In this document: piece after piece, positions 33,987 to 43,800 of the stretch
How positions within the stretch are numbered: the stretch's first letter is position 1
How the letters are laid out: every line of letters begins with the position of its first letter
Assembly (NCBI GenBank): GCA_014379405.1
Contig: JACMLU010000028.1
Location: forward strand, 1 to 64,000
Direction: 5' to 3'
Length of the DNA: 64,000 nt
From: Flavobacterium sp.
GTDB lineage: Bacteria > Bacteroidota > Bacteroidia > Flavobacteriales > Flavobacteriaceae
Program-made: the position numbers and the translations under genes
Notes under the pieces: generated by a model
Databases searched by the model: none
What the model was told of the DNA's origin: nothing
Seen by the model: only the letters and a program-made list of their open reading frames with translations

Positions 33987-35128
33987 AACCATTAGAAGGA
34001 TTAGTCGTATTGGAATTTTGTCAATTTTTGGCAGGTCCTTCTGCGGGATTAAAATTAGCCGATTTAGGCGCCAGAGTCATCAAAATTGAACGACCGATAA
34101 AAGGCGAAGCTTGCCGACAACTCAGCATCAAAGACCTTTTTGTGGATGAAAGCAGTTTGTTGTTTCACACCATCAACAGAAACAAGGAATCTTTTGCCGC
34201 AGATTTAAAAAACCCAGAGGATTTAATATTGGTAAAAAAACTGATTGCCAAGGCTGATATTATGACCCACAATTTCCGTCCGGGTGTGATGGACAAAATA
34301 GGTTTAACTTTTGAAGATGCTTTAAATATTAATCCGAAAATAATCTACGGAACAATAACCGGTTACGGAGAAAAAGGCCCTTGGGCAAAAAAACCGGGAC
34401 AAGATTTATTGTTGCAATCTCTTTCTGGATTGAGTTGGTTAAGCGGTCGAAAAAGTCAAGAACCTGTTCCTTTTGGTTTGGCCGTAGCCGATTTAATGTG
34501 TGGCAATCATTTTGTGCAAGGAATTTTGACAGCTTTATTGAAAAGAGCCAAAACAGGAAAAGGTGTTCAAGTAGAAGTGAGTTTACTCGAATCGGTTTTG
34601 GATATTCAATTCGAATCGATTACTTCCTTTTTGAATGACGGCGGACAATTGCCTGAAAGAGGCGATGTCAAAGGAAGTGCCCACGCATTTTTGAGTGCTC
34701 CGTATGGGGTTTATCAAACACAAGACGGTTATATTTCTTTGGCAATGGGCGATTTGCTTTTCATTGGAAACCTATTGGAAATTAATCTAGAAAAGTACGC
34801 CGACAAGCACAAATGGTTTGCTTCGAGGGATAAAATAAGAGAATTGTTGGCTGCAAGATTAAGTACACAAACAACAGAGCATTGGTTAAATTTATTACAA
34901 AGCAAAGGCGTTTGGTGTGGAAAAGTATTAAATTACAATGATTTAGACAGCCAGCCTTATGTAAAAGAATTGCAGTTGAAACAAACCGTAAAAAATTCGG
35001 CAGGAGAAACATTGGTCACCACCAGAAGCCCGATTCAATTGGATGGCGAAATTTTAGCCAGTTCTAAAGCGGCACCAAAAGTAGGTGAAGATAATTTAGC
35101 AATACACGAACAATTTTTAAACGAGTAG
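33983..35128 (+). CDS. Class III (CaiB/BaiF) CoA-transferase 1
   Basis: The 381 residues match the formyl-CoA transferase/CaiB family: LEFCQFLAGPSAGLKLADLG, GARVIKIERP, NRNKESFAADLKN, HNFRPGVMDKIGL, GYGEKGPWAKKPGQD, and the catalytic Asp in AVADLMCGNHF. Such enzymes move CoA between carboxylic acids and act as interlocked dimers. It is a paralogue of the gene at 35216-36355; large parts are identical. The two may form a heterodimer or serve two acids. Linked solute-binding-like, MaoC and permease genes point to catabolism of an imported organic acid. Confidence 0.93.
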   Translation: MKPLEGLVVLEFCQFLAGPSAGLKLADLGARVIKIERPIKGEACRQLSIKDLFVDESSLLFHTINRNKESFAADLKNPEDLILVKKLIAKADIMTHNFRPGVMDKIGLTFEDALNINPKIIYGTITGYGEKGPWAKKPGQDLLLQSLSGLSWLSGRKSQEPVPFGLAVADLMCGNHFVQGILTALLKRAKTGKGVQVEVSLLESVLDIQFESITSFLNDGGQLPERGDVKGSAHAFLSAPYGVYQTQDGYISLAMGDLLFIGNLLEINLEKYADKHKWFASRDKIRELLAARLSTQTTEHWLNLLQSKGVWCGKVLNYNDLDSQPYVKELQLKQTVKNSAGETLVTTRSPIQLDGEILASSKAAPKVGEDNLAIHEQFLNE

Positions 35129-35206
35129 ATGACACATCCTGAGCGAATCATTATAATAAAGAAAAACGAAAAGAGGATGCTGCATGTGACCATTGAAAAA
35201 AAATAA
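35129..35206 (+). CDS. Possible 25-residue micro-protein between the CoA-transferases
   Basis: An ATG follows the stop of CoA-transferase 1 directly (TAGATG). It opens a 25-codon frame, MTHPERIIIIKKNEKRMLHV and five more residues, ending 9 bases before CoA-transferase 2. The predicted peptide is very basic. It may be a translated leader that couples the two genes, or a chance frame in an 87-base spacer. It matches nothing I know. Confidence 0.3.
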   Translation: MTHPERIIIIKKNEKRMLHVTIEKK

Positions 35207-35215
35207 AAACGACAC

Positions 35216-36355
35216 ATGAAACCATTAGAAGATTATTTAATAGTAGATTTTAGCCAGTTTCTTTCGGGACCATCAGCCAGTTTGCGGTTGGCGGATTTGG
35301 GTGCTCGTGTCATCAAAATTGAGAAACCCGGCACTGGAGATATTTGCAGAACCTTATATACTTCGGATTTGATAATGAATGGGGAATCGTCCATTTTTCA
35401 TACCATCAACCGAAACAAAGAATCGTTTGCCATCGATTTCAAACAAGCCGATGAGCTCGAAAAATTAAAAAAATTATTGGCGAAAGCCGATGTCGTGATG
35501 CACAATTTCAGACCCGGAGTTATGGAACGTGTAGGTTTGAGTTATGATGAAGTCAAAAAAATCAATCCCAATGTAGTCTATGCCGAAATTTCCGGCTACG
35601 GAAACCATCCAGATTTGAAAGATTTACCGGGACAAGATTTATTGCTGCAATCGTTGACCGCCATGACTTGGCTGAGTGGTAATCAAGAAGACGGCCCGGT
35701 TCCAATGGGTTTGTCTATCGTGGATATGTTGGCGGGAGCGCATTTGGCACAAGGGATTTTGGCGGCTTTGTACAGAAAAGCCACGCACAACATCGGAGCA
35801 TTGGTTCAGGTGAGCATGCTGGAATCGGCTTTCGATTTTCAGTTCGAAACCATTACGACGTATTTCAATGACGGTGGAGAATTGCCTGTTCGAACCAAAA
35901 GCAACAATGCTCACGCTTATTTGGGTGCACCTTATGGAATTTACAAAACCCAAAATGGTTTTTTAGCTTTGGCAATGGGTTCCATTCCTGTTTTGGCTGA
36001 ACTATTAAAATGCGATGCGCTGTTACAATTTCCTGAGAATAAATTTTCGTTAAGAGACGAAATAAAGAATATTTTGGCCACGCATTTGCTTACGCAGAAT
36101 ACCGAGTTTTGGTTATCCATTTTAGAACCAGCTGATATTTGGTGCGCCAAAGTATTGAACTATCAAGAGCTATTTACCGAAGAAGGTTTCAAAGTTTTGG
36201 AGTTTACACAAAATGTCGAAATGCTCGATGGCTATTCCTACCAAACAACAAGATGTCCAATTAAAATAGACGGTGAATATTTTACTTCAAGCAAAGGTTC
36301 TCCAAAATTAGGGCAAGACAACGAGCGAATTATGAATGAATTTATTAATTGCTAA
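35216..36355 (+). CDS. Class III (CaiB/BaiF) CoA-transferase 2
   Basis: The 379-residue paralogue of the preceding enzyme keeps the same blocks: VDFSQFLSGPSASLRLADLG, RNKESFAIDFK, MHNFRPGVMERVGL, LPGQDLLLQSLTAMTWLSG and the catalytic Asp in SIVDMLAGAHL. Its stop overlaps the start of the second solute-binding-like gene (TAATG at 36353-36357). The order binding protein 1 - transferase 1 - transferase 2 - binding protein 2 looks like two modules of one pathway. Confidence 0.93.
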   Translation: MKPLEDYLIVDFSQFLSGPSASLRLADLGARVIKIEKPGTGDICRTLYTSDLIMNGESSIFHTINRNKESFAIDFKQADELEKLKKLLAKADVVMHNFRPGVMERVGLSYDEVKKINPNVVYAEISGYGNHPDLKDLPGQDLLLQSLTAMTWLSGNQEDGPVPMGLSIVDMLAGAHLAQGILAALYRKATHNIGALVQVSMLESAFDFQFETITTYFNDGGELPVRTKSNNAHAYLGAPYGIYKTQNGFLALAMGSIPVLAELLKCDALLQFPENKFSLRDEIKNILATHLLTQNTEFWLSILEPADIWCAKVLNYQELFTEEGFKVLEFTQNVEMLDGYSYQTTRCPIKIDGEYFTSSKGSPKLGQDNERIMNEFINC

Positions 36356-37581
36356 TGGATAAAATAAGAATCGCCATCCGAAAATTCGACCCGTTCGAAA
36401 GCACCTTGCAAAAGCTTTGGGACTTGTTTTGCCTAAAAAACAACATCACTGTTGAAGCCGAAATGATTCCTTTGGAATTGAACGACTTGTACGAAGAAAC
36501 CATTGCCAAAAATGGATTAAAAAATGGCGATTGGGACATAGCCCACCTCAATACGGACTGGATTTTTGATGCTGCCAATGAAAAAGCGGTTCTCGATTTG
36601 AACCCATTGATTGCCGAAAATGCACCACAAAATTACCCCGAAGGTTGGCATCAATCGTTGTTGCATTTACAAGAAATCAACAACGGCACATACGGACTGC
36701 CTTTTCATGACGGTCCGGAATGTTTGATTTATAGAAAAGATTTATTCGAAAACCCAATCGAAAAACAAAACTTCAAAAAGCAATTTGGCTATGAATTGCT
36801 TCCCCCAAAAACCTGGACGGAATTTACACAAATAGCCGAGTTTTTCAACAGACCCAAAGACAATCTCTACGGCTGTGTTTTTGCCAATTATCCCGACGGA
36901 CACAATATGGTTTTCATCTTTTGTTTGTTGTTTTGGACCAAAGGAGGTTCTTTGTTGAATTCCCGAAATCAAATCGACATCAACCGTCCCGAAGCTGTTG
37001 CCGCTTTGGATTATTATAGAAAAATTTCCAATAACAAAAATGCCGTTCATCCTAAATCGATAGATTTTGGTTCCGTGGAAGCGGGAATGGCTTTCGCCAA
37101 AGGTGAAGTGGCGATGTCCATCAACTGGTTTGGTTTTGCCTCAATGTGTGAAGTCATTGAAGAATCGAAAGTGAAAGGAAAAGTCGATATTACCGAATTG
37201 CCACACGACGAAAAGCACGGAACCGCCTCCTTGAACGTGTATTGGTTGTACACGATTGGTTCAGGAAGCAAGCATCAAAAACTGGCTTTCGACTTTATTC
37301 GATTTGCCACTAGTCCCGAAAGCGACAAATTGTTGACTACCGAAGGCGGAATTGGATGCCGAAAATCCACTTGGAATAATGCCGAAATCAATGAAACGAT
37401 TCCGTATTATCACAAGTTGGAACTCTTGCACGAAACTGCTTTGACCTTGCCTCAAACTCCAATCTGGCCAAAAGTCGCCGAATTGATAGACAAAATGATC
37501 TTGAAGGCATTGAAAACCGACATTTCCTCTAAAAAACTAGTCGAAGAAACACAAATCACTATTCAAAACATAGCTAATTGA
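36355..37581 (+). CDS. Solute-binding-protein homologue 2 without signal peptide
   Basis: The 408 residues have the two-lobe pattern of family-1 solute-binding proteins (FESTLQKLWDLFCLKNNI, GDWDIAHLNTDWIFDA, YGLPFHDGPECLIYRKDLF, LPPKTWTEFTQIAEFF, GEVAMSINWFGFASM, LAFDFIRFATSPE). It begins MDKIRIAIRKFDPF with no export signal. Transport components are absent from the operon. It is only distantly similar to homologue 1, so the pair did not arise from a recent duplication. Likely cytoplasmic; its role is unknown. Confidence 0.82.
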   Translation: MDKIRIAIRKFDPFESTLQKLWDLFCLKNNITVEAEMIPLELNDLYEETIAKNGLKNGDWDIAHLNTDWIFDAANEKAVLDLNPLIAENAPQNYPEGWHQSLLHLQEINNGTYGLPFHDGPECLIYRKDLFENPIEKQNFKKQFGYELLPPKTWTEFTQIAEFFNRPKDNLYGCVFANYPDGHNMVFIFCLLFWTKGGSLLNSRNQIDINRPEAVAALDYYRKISNNKNAVHPKSIDFGSVEAGMAFAKGEVAMSINWFGFASMCEVIEESKVKGKVDITELPHDEKHGTASLNVYWLYTIGSGSKHQKLAFDFIRFATSPESDKLLTTEGGIGCRKSTWNNAEINETIPYYHKLELLHETALTLPQTPIWPKVAELIDKMILKALKTDISSKKLVEETQITIQNIAN

Positions 37582-37636
37582 CAACTTTGTCAAAGTTTTG
37601 AACTTTGACAAAGTTTAATCAAAAAACATATAACAA

Positions 37637-38704
37637 ATGAACATTCCCTATAAACCTTTATTACCCGAAACCCAGCAGCCCATCATCATCATTGGCGCCA
37701 GCGGAATCGTGAAAGACGCCCATTTGCCTGCTTATGAAATGGCCGGTTTCAACGTTTTTGGCATCACGAACAGAACACTTTCGAAAGCACAGGATATGGC
37801 AAAACAATTTGGCATTCCAAATGTTTTTGAAAACGTAGCCGATGCCGTAAAAAATGCTCCATCAAATACGGTTTACGACATTACCGTTTTGCCCGATCAA
37901 TACATCGAAATCTTGGAGCAATTACCTGACGGAGCCGCGGTTCTTATTCAAAAACCTATGGGTAATGATTTGGCGCAAGCCAGAGAAATTGTTGCGGTTT
38001 GCGAACGGAAAAAATTGGTTGCAGCCATCAACTTCCAGTTGCGTTATGCTTCTTTTGTAAGTGCGGCCAGATACATCATCAACCAAGGAATTATTGGTGA
38101 TTTATATGATTTTGAATTTAAGGTTACCGTAAACACGCCTTGGGAATTGTTTCCGCTTATCAAGGAACATCCGAGGTTGGAAATCCTTTTTCACAGTGTG
38201 CATTACATTGATTGCATTCGTTCGTTTTTGGGAAATCCAAAAGGGGTTTATGCCAAAACAAGCCATCATCCTTTGAAAAAATTATCATCTTGCCGTTCTT
38301 CGATTATTTTGAATTATGACGAGGCGATGCGTGTGGTTATCAACACCAACCACGATCATCATTTTGGACCAAAACACGAAGAAAGTTACATCAAATGGGA
38401 AGGAACCAAGGGAGCGATTAAAGCTAAAATGGGCTTGTTGATGAATTATCCCGACGGTATGCCCGACGAATTTGAAATTGCTTTGGCGAATGACGAAGGT
38501 GCATTCGAATGGAAGAAAATCGAATTGGAGGGTTCTTGGTTTCCGGAAGCTTTTATTGGCACAATGTCCAATTTGATGCGCTTCAAGGAAGGTTCCGACG
38601 ATAAATTATTGGCAAGCGTGCAGGACGTTTTGGATACTATGAAAGTGGTTGAAGCTTGTTACATCAGCAACAAAAACGGAGGCGTTTCATTAAATGAATT
38701 ATAA
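37637..38704 (+). CDS. Gfo/Idh/MocA-family NAD(P)-dependent oxidoreductase
   Basis: The 355 residues have an N-terminal Rossmann fold (IIIIGASGIVKDAHLPAY at about 16-33, VFGITNRTLSKAQ) and the family signature VLIQKPMGNDLAQA, where Lys is the catalytic residue of the EKP-type motif. The C-terminal beta-sheet domain includes LFHSVHYIDCIRSFLG. Members oxidise or reduce sugars, sugar acids and inositols; the substrate is not evident. It lies 55 bases after the second binding-protein homologue and 13 bases before the MaoC gene. Confidence 0.9.
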   Translation: MNIPYKPLLPETQQPIIIIGASGIVKDAHLPAYEMAGFNVFGITNRTLSKAQDMAKQFGIPNVFENVADAVKNAPSNTVYDITVLPDQYIEILEQLPDGAAVLIQKPMGNDLAQAREIVAVCERKKLVAAINFQLRYASFVSAARYIINQGIIGDLYDFEFKVTVNTPWELFPLIKEHPRLEILFHSVHYIDCIRSFLGNPKGVYAKTSHHPLKKLSSCRSSIILNYDEAMRVVINTNHDHHFGPKHEESYIKWEGTKGAIKAKMGLLMNYPDGMPDEFEIALANDEGAFEWKKIELEGSWFPEAFIGTMSNLMRFKEGSDDKLLASVQDVLDTMKVVEACYISNKNGGVSLNEL

Positions 38705-38717
38705 AAAATAAAAAAAT

Positions 38718-39158
38718 ATGTATTTCAAATCCACCTTTTTCGAAGACTACCACATCAACGACAAACGAGTAACCTTGGGAAGAACCATAACCGAAACCGA
38801 TTTTGTGGTTCATGCCGGCCACACAGGTGATTTTTTTCCACATCACATGGATGAAGAATGGTGCAAAACTCAGCCTTTCGGCCAACGAATTGCCCACGGA
38901 ACAATGATTTTCAGCATTGGCATTGGCTTGACCGCATCCGAAATAAATCCAGAAGCTTTTTCAAAAGGCTATGACCGAATGCGATTCGTGAAACCCGTAC
39001 ACATTGGCGACACCATCCATTCCGAAATCACCATTACTGAAAAAGGTGAAGCCAAAAGACCCGAAATGGGTACCGTGACAGAGCACGTTGAAATCATTAA
39101 CCAAAGAGGTGAGGTGGTTTTGGTATGCGATCATCTATTATTAGTAAAAAAGAAATAA
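38718..39158 (+). CDS. MaoC-like acyl-CoA hydratase/dehydratase
   Basis: The 146-residue hot-dog-fold protein has the hydratase motif with Asp and His in ITETDFVVHAGHTGDFFPHH and the IAHGTMIFSIGIGL helix. MaoC enzymes add water to or remove it from acyl-CoA thioesters. Together with the CoA-transferases, this implies that a CoA ester of a hydroxy or enoyl acid is an intermediate. It lies 23 bases before the permease gene. Confidence 0.9.
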   Translation: MYFKSTFFEDYHINDKRVTLGRTITETDFVVHAGHTGDFFPHHMDEEWCKTQPFGQRIAHGTMIFSIGIGLTASEINPEAFSKGYDRMRFVKPVHIGDTIHSEITITEKGEAKRPEMGTVTEHVEIINQRGEVVLVCDHLLLVKKK

Positions 39159-39181
39159 CCTTAAAAACCACAATTATAATT

Positions 39182-40501
39182 ATGCAAGTAACGAACCAAA
39201 TTGGCGATCAACACGAAGTGCCAACAGAAGAAGGAACAGGAACAGGAAAAAAATACCTTTTGCCTTTTATATTAATAACCAGCTTGTTTTTCCTTTGGGG
39301 AATGGCACACGGTCTAGACGGTATTTTGATTCCGCACTTAAAAAAAGCATGCCAGCTCAACAACAGACAATCTACTTTGATAGATACGTCCATCTTTTTT
39401 GCGTATTTTATAATGGCCATTCCAGCCGGGATGATTATTAAAAAAATAGGTTATAAAAACAGTATTATTACTGGTTTATTGGTTTTTGCCACAGGAGCAT
39501 TCCTCTTTGTACCCGCAGCAAATAGCACAAACTTCGAACTTTTCTTATTTGCTTTATTTATAATTGGTTGTGGATTAACCATTTTGGAAACCAGTGCCAA
39601 TCCTTATGCAGCCATATTAGGTCCTCCAGAATCGTCTTCCACTAGATTGAATTTGGCAGCTTCGTTTAATGGTTTGGCAGTAACAATAGCTCCTTTTTTG
39701 GGAGGCGTTTTTATACTTTCGGGAGTCAACTTTACGCCAGAACAAATGACAGCTATGCCTGAAGCAACAAAAGCGGCTTATTTATTGGAAGAAGCTGCAG
39801 CAGTAAAATTGCCTTATATCATTTTGGGAAGTATTTTGGTTTTGGTAGCCATCTTGTTTTCTTTCATGCATTTGCCTTCGATGAAACCGCAACACACGGA
39901 AGTGGAAGTAAAACCTGGATTTTTCTCGGTTTTGAAATTTTCTCATCTAAGTTGGGCAGTTGTCGCACAGTTTTTTTATGTGGGAGCTCAAGTTTGCGTA
40001 ACCAGTTTTTTTGTTCGAATAGCACAAAAAGAAGCTGGGTTAGATGAAAAAACAGCTGCTTATTACCTTGGTATTTATGGCTTCTTGTTTATGGCGGGTC
40101 GATTTAGCGGAACGTTCTTTTTAAAATTCGTCAAAGATTACATCTTGCTTTCCATCTATTGTGTAATAAGCGTTTTTCTTTGCTTGGTTGCTATTTACGG
40201 ATCAGGAATTTATATAATTTATGCATTGGGCGGCATTGGATTCTTTATGTCAATCATGTTCCCCACTATTTTCTCTTTGGGTCTGGTAGGATTAAAATCC
40301 AATACCGAAACAGGTTCGTCTTGGCTGGTAATGTCCATTGTCGGTGGAGCAATTCTTCCTTATGGAATGGGAACTTTAATTGACATCAAACACGATGATA
40401 TTCAAGCTGGATACATTATTCCATTGGTTTGCTTCTTGGTTATTCTTTATTTTGGTGTGGTTGGACACAAAGTAAAAACGGTGGAAAGTAAGTTAGAATA
40501 A
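39182..40501 (+). CDS. FucP-type sugar permease (major facilitator superfamily)
   Basis: The 439-residue inner-membrane protein has 12 predicted helices and the FucP/GluP family blocks SLFFLWGMAHGLDGILIPHLKK-like start, AYFIMAIPAGMIIKKIGYK, LTILETSANPYAAILG and RLNLAASFNGLA. The family imports L-fucose, glucose, galactose and other sugars with protons. It is the last gene of the operon and probably supplies its substrate. The ATG at 39182 is preferred; 19 upstream in-frame codons lie in the end of the MaoC gene. Confidence 0.92.
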   Translation: MQVTNQIGDQHEVPTEEGTGTGKKYLLPFILITSLFFLWGMAHGLDGILIPHLKKACQLNNRQSTLIDTSIFFAYFIMAIPAGMIIKKIGYKNSIITGLLVFATGAFLFVPAANSTNFELFLFALFIIGCGLTILETSANPYAAILGPPESSSTRLNLAASFNGLAVTIAPFLGGVFILSGVNFTPEQMTAMPEATKAAYLLEEAAAVKLPYIILGSILVLVAILFSFMHLPSMKPQHTEVEVKPGFFSVLKFSHLSWAVVAQFFYVGAQVCVTSFFVRIAQKEAGLDEKTAAYYLGIYGFLFMAGRFSGTFFLKFVKDYILLSIYCVISVFLCLVAIYGSGIYIIYALGGIGFFMSIMFPTIFSLGLVGLKSNTETGSSWLVMSIVGGAILPYGMGTLIDIKHDDIQAGYIIPLVCFLVILYFGVVGHKVKTVESKLE

Positions 40502-40521
40502 GCTTAATATTTTAAATAAAT

Positions 40522-40558
40522 AAGAACCCCGCTTAAATTGCTTTAAGCGGGGTTCTTT
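40522..40558 (+). terminator. Terminator of the permease operon, copy 1 of an inverted pair
   Basis: AAGAACCCCGCTTAA and TTAAGCGGGGTTCTT pair with a short loop and a T run follows. Its sequence from GAACCCC to GGGGTT is the exact reverse complement of the hairpin at 47128-47164. The rest of the 367-base spacer (40502-40868) holds an IS-end-like TGACCCGTCCTGA at 40569, and AT-rich DNA in which I see no other feature. Confidence 0.88.
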
Positions 40559-40868
40559 ATTTATAAAATGACCCGTCCTGAAAAAATGGTTTGCAAACAG
40601 GTTTGCAAGAATCAAAAAACTAAGCATAAATATTGATTAGTCTATAAAGGGAAAACTCCATATTTGCTGACACCTTTCGTCTCGTAAAACACATCTCTTT
40701 TAGTTAAAATTACAAGATATTAAATTTTTAATTAATTATTTTTTTAATGATAGAATTAAGTTTTATAATAAAAAACTGATTTCATAAAAAACAACAGGAC
40801 AGAACAGGATGCTGATAAAATACTAAATAATTAGTTTTAAAACATCTAACCTTAAACAAACCAAGTTT

Positions 40869-43800
40869 ATGAAATTAAAAACTTTACTTTTTAAACAAGT
40901 TCCAAAAGCCCTGCTGATTTGCGGACTTGCATTAAGTTCTGGGAATTCAAATTCCCAAACATTAGCCTTCCCAGAAGCTACGGGATTTGGTAGGTATACA
41001 ACCGGAGCAAGAGGAGCCGCTAATCCTCAAATTTATTTAGTAACCAATTTAAATGATAGCGGACCGGGTTCGTTTCGTGATGCAGTCAGTCAAGAAGGCC
41101 ATTTTGTGATATTTAAAGTTGGAGGTATCGTTAACTTGCAATCTCAAATTGTAGTAGCAAAAAACACAACCATTGCAGGACAAACAGCTCCTGGGGAGGG
41201 GATCGTATTTTTAGGATCAAGAGTAACATTTACAGGGGCTAGCAATACCATAGCCCGATATCTTCGAATTCGTTATGGAGGTACCGCTCAAAATCAAGAC
41301 GCATCAGGTTTAGCAAATGGTGCAAACATGATTTTTGACCACATGACTTTTACCTGGGGTACAGATGAAGTGTTTTCGATTAACTGGGATAGTAAAGGCA
41401 CAAGTCCTGATAACATCACAATTCAGAATTCAATTATAGGCCAAGGATTACACCGTCATAATCATTCTGCCGGAGGATTAATCCAGCCCTCAGAAGGTGG
41501 TAAGATCAGTTTAATTGGAAATTTATACATCTGTAACAAAACCCGCAACAATAAAATAAAAGGAATTAATGAGTTTGTAAACAACGTTGTCTATAATTGG
41601 GGGAACTACGGAAACACCTATGGGCATAGTGAGTCTGGTGATGCATATATTATGGGTGGAGATTCTCAAGGAAGATCAGACGTAAACATTATTAATAATT
41701 ATTTTATTGGAGGACCAAACACAAGTTCTTCGGTTACTACTCCTTTTAATAGAGGCAATGCTAACTTCTTTGTTTATGGTTCAGGAAACTATTTCGACAA
41801 CAATAGAAATGGCAGTTTAGACGGAACCATAGTCCCTCAAGACCTAACAGGATATCCGACTGGTGATGAAACAACAATTCTTGCAAATCCTTATGATTAT
41901 CCAATGAAAAGCTCAAGCCTGACTGCTCAAGATGCGTATAATAAAATTGTATCAAGTGTTGGAGCATCCTATCCAAGACGTGATCAGGTAGACAATCTAA
42001 TGATTTCCGATTTGATGTCTAAAGGAACGACTGCTACTTATGTTTATGTTCAAACCGATTTAACATCAAAGTTTGGTTTTATAAACGGTGGAGCGGGTCA
42101 TGTTTATGGAGCTCCAGCTCCTTTGGATACCGATAATGATGGTATGCCAGATGCTTGGGAAGATTCAAACGGTTTGAATAAAAACAGCGCTGATGCTTTG
42201 ACAGTAAGTGCAACCCAGGCGCCATATTTGAATATTGAAGTATACATTAATGGTTTAACAAATCAAACACCTCCAGATTTTATTATCCCCCCAACTTCGA
42301 TTACTTTCAATGCAAGTTCCGTTGAAATCCCAACTCCATCGAGCAAGGTGATTTTAAATTGGAAAGACAATTCAGATAACGAAACTAATTTTGTAATTGA
42401 GCGTTCAACAGATGGAACTTCCTTCACTCAAATTGCACAAGTTGCAGCAAACGTAATCACTTATACCGACAATAATTTAACCCCAAATACTAAATACTAT
42501 TATCGTGTAAAAGCATTAACTGCTACCGAATCTTCAAGTTATGGCGATGTGAATTCTGTTACTACGCCAGCTATTCCATCAGCCCCAACTAAAGCAGCTG
42601 CCCCAACTCCTGCTACAGGACTGAATACAGCAGAGCTGATAAATGGTACTCTAACTTTAAAATGGACAGGCAGTTCAAATACAACAACCTATTCTGTATA
42701 TTTTGGAACAAATCCTGACAACTTGACAAAATTAGGCGATTTAGCTTATGTTGCAGCTCCAACCTATTTGCTTACTACTCTAAGTCCAGAAACAACGTAC
42801 TATTGGAGAATTGATGCTTCTAATGCTAAAGGAATTGTGACTGGAGATTTATGGAATTTCCGCACTCTAAATCCAGAACTTGTAGGTCATTGGCCCTTTA
42901 AAGAAACAGCAGGAGATGGTGATCAAATTGCGGATATTTCAAGTTATGCTAATGATGGCCGATTAGATACTGCTTTCGACAAAGCTACCGTTAGAGTATC
43001 TGGAAAAGCCAATAATGCAATAGATTTTGGAACATTATTACCGAACAAACTTATGGTAAGTGTCCCACATCAAGATAACCTTTTATTTGATAAAAGTTCA
43101 TTTACTGTTTCATTTTGGATGAAGGCTGATGCCAGTTTAATGCCCACTGGCTCAACTTTGAGTTCTTATATATTGTGCAAAGGCTCGATGACAAAAAATC
43201 CCACAACAGGCGCAACAGGTAAAAGATTTAATGTAGAAATTAAAAGTAATCAATTCCGATTTGCCATTGATGATGATAAAACAAAAACTGAACTTAATTC
43301 AACATTAGCCGCAACTAGTTATTTTAATGGAAATTGGGTACATGTAGTTATCATAAGAGATGTTACTGCGGCAAAATTGAGAATATATACTAATGGTGCT
43401 TTAACTGGTGAGAAGGCTGATGGAACAGGAACATCTGTGGGTATTGGTGAACCAACTGATTTAGTAATTGGTAATATCGGAGCACTTGAGTTGTTTGCAA
43501 ATACTACCCCTGCTCCTTACAAAGGAAAATTAGATGAGTTAAAAATATTTAACTACGCATTATCTGCAACGGAAATTACAGCAATCTATAACACAACAGT
43601 TATCAATGCACCATCGAATTTAACTTTCGAAAGCCACACTATTGCAACACCATTAGCTTCAACTACAGCCATCTTAAACTGGAATGACAATTCAAATAAC
43701 GAAGCTAATTTTGTATTGGAACGTTCATCAGATGGCACTTCTTTTAACAAAATAGCAGAACTTGGAGCCAACACCACTACTTATACTGATACCGATGTCG

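Noticed and set aside
32838..37581. Conventional ABC sugar importer
   Set aside because: Both binding-protein homologues lack signal peptides and no permease or ATPase gene is nearby.
41761..41976. Minus-strand frame in the pectate lyase gene
   Set aside because: Shadow of the coding strand; no promoter, no known family.
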